Source: an uncultured Coriobacteriaceae bacterium
Lineage (GTDB): Bacteria; Actinomycetota; Coriobacteriia; Coriobacteriales; Coriobacteriaceae
Length of the DNA stretch: 33,049 nt
NCBI GenBank assembly: GCA_944322175.1
Contig: CALUOB010000009.1
Location: 1 to 33,049, forward strand
Direction: 5' to 3'
Below the pieces are notes generated by a model. That model was not told the origin of the DNA and ran no database searches. It saw only the letters and a list, made by a program, of their open reading frames with translations. The first letter of the stretch is position 1. Each line of letters starts with the position of its first letter. The position numbers and the translations under genes are program-made. Below, piece after piece: positions 26,120 to 33,049 of this stretch.

Positions 26120-26752
26120 ATGGCAAAGAAGAAGCGCGACCACAGCCGCCAGAGCGCGGCGGCAAAAGAGGCCAACTCCGGGCAGCCCAAGCGCAAGCAG
26201 AAGCCCCGCACCGACGACGAGAAGCGCGCGGCGGAGCTCCAGAAGTACATCGCAAGCGTGCAGCACTACCTCAAGACGCACCCTGCCCCGACGGACCTGG
26301 GCTTTACGCTGCGGAAGCTTGCCGCGTGGGCGGTCGACTACCTGCTCGGCATGGGCTTGGCGTTTGTCTTCGGTCTGAGTGCCTGGCATCAGTACCAAAA
26401 CGGCGGGTCGCAGAGCCAGGCCATCCTTATGGTCGCCCTCGCCGTAACCGCCGTGATCGTGCTCACCGTGCTTTACCCGGTTACGAGCTGGGGCAACCAG
26501 ACCGTGGGCGCGGCGCTTCTGCGCGTAACCGTGGTCAACCGCAGCGGCGAGGCGCGCACCTACCCGCAGTGCTTCTTGTACGAGTGCCTCTGCAAGCTCA
26601 TTCTCGGTCCGGTACTTGCCGTGGCGTGCATCGTGCACTACATCGCCGCTGGCCTTATCGGCAACAGCGGCAAGGGCGTCGAGCTGCTGATCGACCGTCT
26701 GTTCAACACAGTCGAGATGCCGGTGAACGAGGCCGCGCGTCCCAAGAGCTAG
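26120..26752 (+). CDS. RDD family membrane protein
   Basis: The 210-residue product has a long basic, hydrophilic N-terminus (about 65 residues rich in Lys, Arg and Gln), then an RDD domain. The first membrane helix carries the conserved Arg and Asp (RKLAAWAVDYLLGMGLAFVFG), and two or three further helices follow (ILMVALAVTAVIVLTVLYPVTSW and LILGPVLAVACIVHYIAAGLIG). The family is widespread and mostly uncharacterised; transport or membrane-associated roles have been proposed for some members. ATG 26120 is preceded by AAGGGA. The longer frame from 26078 lacks a ribosome site. The SRP RNA gene follows 115 bases after the stop. Confidence 0.85.
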   Translation: MAKKKRDHSRQSAAAKEANSGQPKRKQKPRTDDEKRAAELQKYIASVQHYLKTHPAPTDLGFTLRKLAAWAVDYLLGMGLAFVFGLSAWHQYQNGGSQSQAILMVALAVTAVIVLTVLYPVTSWGNQTVGAALLRVTVVNRSGEARTYPQCFLYECLCKLILGPVLAVACIVHYIAAGLIGNSGKGVELLIDRLFNTVEMPVNEAARPKS

Positions 26753-26880
26753 GCGGGATCGGCATCCGCGCGTCTCCGCTGACATGGAGGGGACGTGCGG
26801 CGGAATCTCGTGGAGTTGCTCTGCGCACTCGACGTGTGTCGCAAAACACGCTAGGATAAACAACCAGACGCCGCAGGCGC

Positions 26881-26978
26881 GCTTGAGGGGTTCGGGTGAC
26901 GGTATGTTCCGAACCTGGTCAGGTCCGGGAGGAAGCAGCCATAAGGAGCCTCTTCCGGGCACCCGGATCCCTCAAACG
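26881..26978 (+). ncRNA. ffs: Signal recognition particle RNA, small bacterial type
   Basis: The apical domain carries the universal GGTCAGGTCCGGGAGGAAGC core, with the GGAA-type tetraloop variant GGGAGGAAGCAGCC and the asymmetric loop that binds Ffh. The arms TTGAGGG/CCCTCAA and TTCGGGTG/CACCCGGA close a ~98-base hairpin. Outside it, ACGCCGC (26868-26874) pairs with GCGGCGT (26984-26990), followed by TTTTTT, so the primary transcript probably spans 26868-26996 and is trimmed. A TAGGAT hexamer at 26852-26857 is a candidate -10. Its place shortly before dnaX is conserved in many Gram-positive genomes. Confidence 0.95.
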
Positions 26979-26983
26979 TACCC

Positions 26984-26997
26984 GCGGCGTTTTTTTC
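26984..26997 (+). terminator. Terminator of the SRP RNA transcript
   Basis: GCGGCGT followed by a run of T (26990-26996) pairs with ACGCCGC upstream of the mature RNA, so the terminator stem is the basal extension of the SRP RNA hairpin itself. Confidence 0.8.
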
Positions 26998-27055
26998 GTG
27001 CGCGCATGCCCTCTGGCAGCGGCATGGATCACGGCTGGCTGCCCGGACGACCTGT

Positions 27056-27637
27056 TTAGCGGCGCGCGTGCTTCTTTTCGTCCAAAAAGCGGGCAAACTC
27101 CTCGGCGGTTCCCTTGATGAAGCTGTCCTGGGGCACCGTTACGCCGGCATCGTCAAAAACGGCCACAAAGATGCGGTCGTTGCGCCCCACCGAGCGGAGC
27201 TTCTCAAACGGAAAGTACTGCGAGCGGCCGTCGGCGCCAAAGACCATAAGGCCGCCGTCGTTTACGGCTACGCGGCGGTAGCGGCCGTTGAGCGCGCCTT
27301 GGTTCTTCTCGACGGCGTCTACGTAGTGGCGCGACAGGATGTAGCGCAGGTTCGCGCGATACCAGAGCAAAAAGACGCCCGCCAGTCCGGCAAAAAGCGC
27401 GACCCAGCTCGTGGCGTGCGACGTGAAGAGCGACACAACGGCAATGCCGAGAAACACAACCGCGGATACGAGCAGCACCTGCCTGCGCCCCTCGGTTTCG
27501 ATGCGCGCGAAGTCGGCTACGAGGTCGTTGGTGTACTCGTATTCGTTGAGGAAGAGAATGTCGTCGGGAATGGTCGAGGCGGCATCAACGGCGGCTTCAT
27601 GCGGTTCTGGGGTATAACGCGCCTCGTCCTGGGACAT
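27056..27637 (-). CDS. YcxB-like membrane protein
   Basis: A 193-residue protein with an acidic polar N-terminus (residues 1-45), two adjacent membrane helices (VLLVSAVVFLGIAVVSLFTS and WVALFAGLAGVFLLWYRANL) and a C-terminal beta-rich domain. That domain holds the pattern FEKLRSVGRNDRIFVAVFDDAGVTVPQDSF, typical of the YcxB-like C-terminal domain. Function is unknown. ATG 27637 follows GGAGAAG; the longer frame upstream lacks a ribosome site. It runs opposite to the SRP RNA gene and is divergent from the dnaX operon, whose promoter must lie in the 83 bases between them. Confidence 0.78.
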   Translation of the reverse strand: MSQDEARYTPEPHEAAVDAASTIPDDILFLNEYEYTNDLVADFARIETEGRRQVLLVSAVVFLGIAVVSLFTSHATSWVALFAGLAGVFLLWYRANLRYILSRHYVDAVEKNQGALNGRYRRVAVNDGGLMVFGADGRSQYFPFEKLRSVGRNDRIFVAVFDDAGVTVPQDSFIKGTAEEFARFLDEKKHARR

Positions 27638-27720
27638 GGCTTCTCCGATCCTCTTGGCCGCCGGTTCCAGCGCCGCGCGGCACGGTATCATAGAGCAACC
27701 AGTATACCCGAGGAGGAACC

Positions 27721-27915
27721 ATGACCGACTCCGAGCGCTTGGCGGCATACGAGGCGTTTGCAGCCGACGTGCGCGCCGAGTACGAGCGCACCCAGCAGCA
27801 GATGGACGAGCTCTCCCGCGCCAACAAGGTGAAGACGGCAACGTACCGCCAGCTCTTTGCCGCGCGGATCACGCTCAAAGAGATCATGAACCGCCTCCGG
27901 GAACGCGGCTTGTAG
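27721..27915 (+). CDS. Small conserved-looking coiled-coil protein
   Basis: The 64-residue product is nearly all predicted helix (ERLAAYEAFAADVRAEYERTQQQMDELSRANKVKTATYRQLFAARITLKEI), acidic in the first half and basic in the second. No family is recognised. The case for a real gene is a very strong ribosome site (GAGGAGGAACC directly before ATG 27721), codon use like its neighbours, and tight spacing: only 8 bases separate its stop from the dnaX start, with dnaX's own GGAGGA overlapping. It is probably the first gene of the dnaX operon. TATCAT at 27686-27691 is a possible -10 box. Confidence 0.7.
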   Translation: MTDSERLAAYEAFAADVRAEYERTQQQMDELSRANKVKTATYRQLFAARITLKEIMNRLRERGL

Positions 27916-27923
27916 GAGGACGC

Positions 27924-30602
27924 ATGGAGTCCCTGTACCGAAAGTACCGCCCGCAGACGTTTGACGACGTGGTGGGCCAACAGCATATCGTCTCGACGCT
28001 CAAGAACGCGGTTGCCGAGGGCCGTCTGTCGCACGCGTACCTGTTCTGCGGCCCGCGCGGCACCGGCAAGACCACCATGGCGCGCATTCTGGCCAAGAGC
28101 CTCTTGTGCGCGCACCCGCATGACCATATGCCGTGCGGCACCTGTGCCGAGTGCGTTGAGATCGCGCAGGGCGCGCACCCCGACGTCTTCGAGCTCGACG
28201 CGGCGTCGCGCACCGGCGTCGACAACGTGCGCGAGGAGATCATCAACTCGGTGAGCTTCGCGCCGGTTCGCGGCGGCTACAAGATCTATATCATCGACGA
28301 GGTCCACATGCTCACCACGGCGGCGTTCAACGCGCTGCTCAAGACGCTCGAGGAGCCCCCGGAGCACGTGGTCTTCGTTCTTGCCACAACCGATCCGCAG
28401 AAGGTTCCCGAGACCATTCTGAGCCGCTGCCAGCGCTTTGACTTCCATCGCATCGGCATGGAGGACATCGAGCGCAGGCTCGCGTACGTGTGCGAATCCG
28501 AAGGGTTCGCCACCGAGCCCGAGGCGCTCGCGCTCGTGGCCAAGCACGCGCGCGGCGGCATGCGCGACGCGCTTTCGACCCTCGAGCAGCTCAGCGTCTT
28601 CGGGAACGGCTCCGTGCGCCTGTCCGACGCGCAGTCGCTGCTCGGCGAGGTAGCGAGCTCGGTACTGGCCGAGTTTGCCGCAGCCGTTGCCCGCCGCGAC
28701 GTGGTGGCGCTCTTCCGTCAGATCAGCTCCCAGGTCGAAGAGGGCAACGATCTTCTCGAGCTGACGCGCGACCTGGTTGCGCACATACGCGACGTGTACA
28801 TGGTGCGCGTAGCGGGCGCGGTTCCCGAGCTGTTTGAGAACGGCACGCCCGAGGAGCTCGATGCCCTTGCGCGCGAGGCGGAGCTGTTTGAGGGCGCGGA
28901 CCGCCTGAGCCGCGTGCTCATGGTGCTCGACGATGCGGCAATCGAGATGCGTACGGCGTCCGATCCGCGCTTGGTGCTCGAGGTAGCCTGCACGCGCCTT
29001 GCGCGTCCTGAGTCCGACCTTACGCTCGAGGCGTTGGCCGAGCGCGTCAGCAAGCTCGAGCACCAGCTCGCGGCGGGTACGTTCCCGGTTCAGCGCGCAA
29101 CGGCGCACGAAGGTGCGGCTGCTCCGTCGGCCGCCTCGGCGCCGGCGTCCCCGCGTTTGTCTTCCGATGCCAAGCCCGCGCGTTCCGCTCAAGCAGGCGT
29201 GCCGTGGGCGCGCCCGCAGGCGAACGCACCTGCTGCGGAGCCTGCCAAACCTGCCGCGCCCACTCCGACCATGTCCAGCGCCGCCGAGCAGTACCGGGAA
29301 CCTGCCGAGGAAAAGCCCGCGTCTCCCGAGCCTGCCGAGCGCGCGCCTGAGCCTGCTGCTCCGTCGTCCGAGCCTGCTGCGCCCGCACCCGAGCCCGCAG
29401 CGCCTGAGCCCTCGCACACCGAGAGCGCGCAGCCCGAACCCGCGCCCGTGGCAGCGGATCAGGGCGCGCTCCAGCGCAAGTGGAAGCAGGCGGTAAAGGC
29501 CATCGTGGCTGCCCAGCCGTCGCGCGGCGCGTTGCTCCAGAGCGCTCGCGCCCTCTCGGATGACGGCGAGAGGCTCGTTATCGGGTTCCCCGCTGGCTCC
29601 AACTTCGCCATCAAGATGCTCGGCCGCGCCGACTCGCAGGCGCTGATCCCGCCCATCGTGGCGCAGGTCTTTGGTCCGCGCGTGCTCGAGTACACCATGG
29701 GTAAGGCTGAGCCCGCCGCGGCACGGCCCGCGGCTCCCAAACCTGTTCCTCAGATTGACGTTCCCGGTTTTACCGGTAACACCGAGAACCGAGAAACACC
29801 CGCCGCAACGCCCGAAAAGCCGTCCGAGGCTGCGAAGCACGCGCAGGCAGCGCCGGAATCTAGGCGGGCCGGGACGACGCATGCGGATGCTGCCGCCCCC
29901 GAGCATGGCGCCTCGGCGGAACAGCCGGTTCCGAGTGCCCCAGAAGCGCCTTCCGCACAGGTAGGCGCGGCTCCAGCGAGCGCGCAGGCGGCACCTGAGG
30001 CCGACCAGAGCTCGGCGCCTACGCCCATGCCCGCCGCTCCAAGCGACGACGGCCCTGGTAGCGTGTGGGAAGACGACGCGGTTCCCTACGACGACGCCGA
30101 AATCGCAGCGCTCACGGGCGAGGACGCACCCGCAGCGCCCGCCCCCGCTCCTGCGGCACCCGCGCCCCGCACCGCGGGCGGGCTGCCTTGGAACGCCCCG
30201 GGCAATCCCGGTGCCGGTGTTGCTCCGACGGTCCCCTCTTCGTCGTCTGCGCCCGCTCCCGCGTACGACTTGCCGTGGGAGGCGCCAGCGGCTTCCGCTG
30301 GGGCTTCCGCGCAGAGCACCGCGCAGGCCGCGCCCGAAGCCCCCGCCCCACGACCGTGGGAGAAGGCCGCGGCGCCGAGCGCAGCTCCGGCCCCCGCCTC
30401 CGCGCCTGCGCCTTCTGCGCCCGCGGAGCCTGTCGAGCACGCCCGACCCGACATCACCGCCGCCAACCCCTTTGCGGCGTTCACGCCGACCGAATCGACG
30501 CCGGCGGATGCCAGCGAGATCGCCGCGGTGCTCGGCAACGTATGGGGCGGCGACGTGGTTCTCCACGAGGGCGAGGAGCCCAAGGGGCCGGCAAACGGCT
30601 AG
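27924..30602 (+). CDS. dnaX: DNA polymerase III subunit gamma/tau
   Basis: DnaX is the clamp-loader ATPase and holoenzyme organiser. The AAA+ core begins at residue 1 (MESLYRKYRPQTFDDVVGQ). It has Walker A GPRGTGKTT (43-51), zinc-ligand cysteines C62, C71, C74 and C77, Walker B IYIIDEVH (D125, E126) and the sensor motif SRCQRF (167-172). At 892 residues it is far longer than the usual 550-650. The excess is two Ala/Pro/Glu-rich linkers, about 393-512 and 594-845, flanking a compact domain (513-593, ending FGPRVLEYTMGK) that looks like the tau C-terminal module. ATG 27924 follows TAGGAGGA. No A-rich slippery heptamer for a shorter gamma form was seen. Large frames on the opposite strand are shadows. 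Confidence 0.95.
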   Translation: MESLYRKYRPQTFDDVVGQQHIVSTLKNAVAEGRLSHAYLFCGPRGTGKTTMARILAKSLLCAHPHDHMPCGTCAECVEIAQGAHPDVFELDAASRTGVDNVREEIINSVSFAPVRGGYKIYIIDEVHMLTTAAFNALLKTLEEPPEHVVFVLATTDPQKVPETILSRCQRFDFHRIGMEDIERRLAYVCESEGFATEPEALALVAKHARGGMRDALSTLEQLSVFGNGSVRLSDAQSLLGEVASSVLAEFAAAVARRDVVALFRQISSQVEEGNDLLELTRDLVAHIRDVYMVRVAGAVPELFENGTPEELDALAREAELFEGADRLSRVLMVLDDAAIEMRTASDPRLVLEVACTRLARPESDLTLEALAERVSKLEHQLAAGTFPVQRATAHEGAAAPSAASAPASPRLSSDAKPARSAQAGVPWARPQANAPAAEPAKPAAPTPTMSSAAEQYREPAEEKPASPEPAERAPEPAAPSSEPAAPAPEPAAPEPSHTESAQPEPAPVAADQGALQRKWKQAVKAIVAAQPSRGALLQSARALSDDGERLVIGFPAGSNFAIKMLGRADSQALIPPIVAQVFGPRVLEYTMGKAEPAAARPAAPKPVPQIDVPGFTGNTENRETPAATPEKPSEAAKHAQAAPESRRAGTTHADAAAPEHGASAEQPVPSAPEAPSAQVGAAPASAQAAPEADQSSAPTPMPAAPSDDGPGSVWEDDAVPYDDAEIAALTGEDAPAAPAPAPAAPAPRTAGGLPWNAPGNPGAGVAPTVPSSSSAPAPAYDLPWEAPAASAGASAQSTAQAAPEAPAPRPWEKAAAPSAAPAPASAPAPSAPAEPVEHARPDITAANPFAAFTPTESTPADASEIAAVLGNVWGGDVVLHEGEEPKGPANG

Positions 30603-30689
30603 GTCCCAAAGCGCCCCTTCGGGTATCATGAAGAGCGCTCAGACGCAAAAGACCGCGCCCACAGGGCGCATGCGAGAAAGGCTGACCCC

Positions 30690-31013
30690 ATGGGTATGAA
30701 CATGGCTCAGATGATGAAGCAGGCCCGCAAGATGCAGGAGCAGCTCGCAGCTGCTCAGGAGAGCCTGAAGGAGGTCTCGGTCGATGCGAGCGCCGGCGGC
30801 GGCATGGTCAAGGTCACCGCAAACGGCGACATGCAGCTCACCTCCCTCACCATCGACCCCGAGGCCGTTGACCCCGAGGACGTCGACATGCTGCAGGACA
30901 TGCTCCTCGCCGCGGTGAACGAGGCTCTGCGCGGTGTCAACGAGGCTGCCAACCAGCAGATGAGCGCCGTGACCTCGGGCCTCAACATCCCCGGTATGCC
31001 GGGCATGTTCTAA
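30690..31013 (+). CDS. ybaB: YbaB/EbfC family nucleoid-associated protein
   Basis: A 107-residue small DNA-binding protein that dimerises into a tweezer shape and coats the nucleoid. It starts [27 protein letters not shown], a helix highly characteristic of the family. [50 protein letters not shown] and a Met/Gly-rich tail ([11 protein letters not shown]) follow. ATG 30690 is used with GAAAGG upstream; the ATG two codons later is equally possible. It lies between dnaX and recR, the usual order, and 25 bases separate it from recR. Confidence 0.95.
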   Translation: MGMNMAQMMKQARKMQEQLAAAQESLKEVSVDASAGGGMVKVTANGDMQLTSLTIDPEAVDPEDVDMLQDMLLAAVNEALRGVNEAANQQMSAVTSGLNIPGMPGMF

Positions 31014-31038
31014 AAGACCGCTCCGCAAGGCTGCATCC

Positions 31039-31635
31039 ATGAGCACCGACCGCAATCTGCAGAGGCTCCTCGACGAGCTGGGACGACTTCCGGGCATCGG
31101 CCCCAAGTCGGCCCAGCGCATTGCCTATTACCTGCTCGAAGCCGACGCCGAGGAGTCCCGCCGCTTGGCCGAGGCCATTCTCGACGTCAAGGCGCAGGTG
31201 CATTTTTGCCGTCGGTGCTTCAACTACGCTACGGCCGACGAGTGCTCCATCTGTTCGGATCCGGCGCGCGACGTCGCTACTATCTGCGTGGTCTCGGAGC
31301 CGCGCGACGTGAGCGCCATCGAGCGCACGGGCACCTACCATGGTCTCTACCACGTCCTCGGCGGCGTGATCTCGCCCATGGACAAGATCGGGCCCGACCA
31401 GCTGCATATCCGCGAGCTTCTCGCCCGCTTGGGCTCGGAGCCGGTGACCGAGGTCATCATCGCCACGAACCCCAACATCGAGGGCGAGACCACGGCGAGC
31501 TATCTCGCTCGCACCATCAAGCCGCTCGGCGTGAGCGTCACGCGCTTGGCGAGCGGTCTTCCGGTGGGCGGCGACCTGGAATACGCCGACGAGCTGACGC
31601 TCGGCCGCGCCATCGAGGCGCGCCGTGCGCTGTGA
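31039..31635 (+). CDS. recR: Recombination mediator protein RecR
   Basis: RecR loads RecA on gapped DNA with RecO and RecF in recombinational repair. The 198-residue length is standard. The N-terminal helix-hairpin-helix ([24 protein letters not shown]) is followed by a four-cysteine zinc finger (C57, C60, C69, C72). The Toprim domain begins with [10 protein letters not shown] and contains [30 protein letters not shown] and the C-terminal [28 protein letters not shown] motif. ATG 31039 follows AAGG at about 9 bases. It closes the ffs-dnaX-ybaB-recR cluster; no T-tailed terminator was found directly after it. Confidence 0.97.
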   Translation: MSTDRNLQRLLDELGRLPGIGPKSAQRIAYYLLEADAEESRRLAEAILDVKAQVHFCRRCFNYATADECSICSDPARDVATICVVSEPRDVSAIERTGTYHGLYHVLGGVISPMDKIGPDQLHIRELLARLGSEPVTEVIIATNPNIEGETTASYLARTIKPLGVSVTRLASGLPVGGDLEYADELTLGRAIEARRAL

Positions 31636-31736
31636 TCGGTTCCAAGCCGTGCGCGTGTTGCCAAAGGCTTAAAACACTGCTTGCCAAGGGCGGCAAACGG
31701 TGCCTAAACAGGCTTCCGTACCAAGGTTCACACAGC

Positions 31737-31765
31737 CTGTGACCTGCTCTTTTATCTCTTATACT
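31737..31765 (+). promoter_or_regulatory. Candidate nifJ promoter with a long leader
   Basis: TGTGAC (31737-31742) and TATACT (31760-31765) are 17 bases apart. A start near 31772 would give a leader of about 260 bases before nifJ. A second hexamer TACAAT (31829-31834) lacks a matching -35. The 395-base recR-nifJ gap holds no gene; the leader can fold several short GC-rich stems, but no known riboswitch class was recognised. Confidence 0.5.
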
Positions 31766-31973
31766 CAAAAACATCCTACCTGCGGCCGATTAGCTCGTTT
31801 TTTCGGCTCCCTTGTGCGTGCGCAGTCGTACAATGATGGTGTTCGCGTGTGCCGATAGCGCTTGAAGAGCGCAGGAGACGGCGTTCCCGCGTTGCCGTTG
31901 CGCAGCGCTGGGTACCATCTCCCACGTGCTTCAGACGCAGCCGGTGCAGGCGGGCGTCGTGGCATTCTGGTAG

Positions 31974-33049
<1,076 letters not shown>

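Noticed and set aside
27924-30602. Programmed frameshift in dnaX producing a short gamma form
   Set aside because: No A-rich slippery heptamer with a downstream stem was seen in the frame after the AAA+ core.
27597-30629. A 1010-residue open frame on the minus strand opposite dnaX
   Set aside because: It is Arg/Gly-rich with no domain, mirrors the Ala/Pro-rich codons of dnaX, and also runs across the small ORF; it is a high-GC shadow.

Overview
The window is chromosomal DNA of a high-GC bacterium. Its strong GC third-position bias, Shine-Dalgarno sites of the GGAG type, pyruvate:ferredoxin oxidoreductase, trehalose PTS and nickel/peptide-type ABC importer suggest an anaerobic gut actinomycete of the Coriobacteriia, most likely Collinsella-like. 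The taxon is inferred from protein character and gene content; no search was run.

Layout. 1-253 is the tail of a NUDIX ADP-ribose pyrophosphatase, followed by a strong terminator. Next are an ABC exporter (396-2189), a single-pass membrane protein (2538-3446) and a convergent pyridoxamine kinase (3537-4418, minus). carA and carB overlap by 8 bases (4764-9408). About 850 bases without a credible gene follow (9409-10254), packed with palindromes and repeats. After these come a nitroreductase and a YbjQ protein (minus), a tRNA-Ser(TGA) whose 3' end and flank are duplicated nearby, tadA, a DedA membrane protein (minus) and a MalY/PatB-type PLP enzyme.

14727-19810 is a trehalose locus: treR (minus) diverges from the EIIBCA permease gene across an operator region built around a 43-base near-palindrome, with phosphotrehalase treC downstream after a palindromic spacer. 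The permease imports and phosphorylates trehalose, TreC hydrolyses trehalose-6-phosphate, and TreR senses that phosphate. 20552-25899 is a five-gene importer operon of the nickel/oligopeptide class: lipoprotein, two permeases and two ATPases. A His-rich N-terminus on the first ATPase and a His-rich C-terminus on the binding protein favour a metal such as nickel.

The last third is housekeeping: an RDD membrane protein, the SRP RNA gene, a YcxB-like protein (minus), a small coiled-coil ORF, then dnaX (with very long Ala/Pro linkers), ybaB and recR. This ffs-dnaX-ybaB-recR order is widely conserved. A probable long leader then precedes nifJ, which runs off the end of the window.

No integrase, transposase, restriction system or CRISPR array was found. 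The least explained material is non-coding: the four-copy palindromic element at 2262-2365, the repeat island at 9541-10245, the duplicated tRNA-Ser flank at 11333-11622, and the element between treP and treC at 17752-17878.
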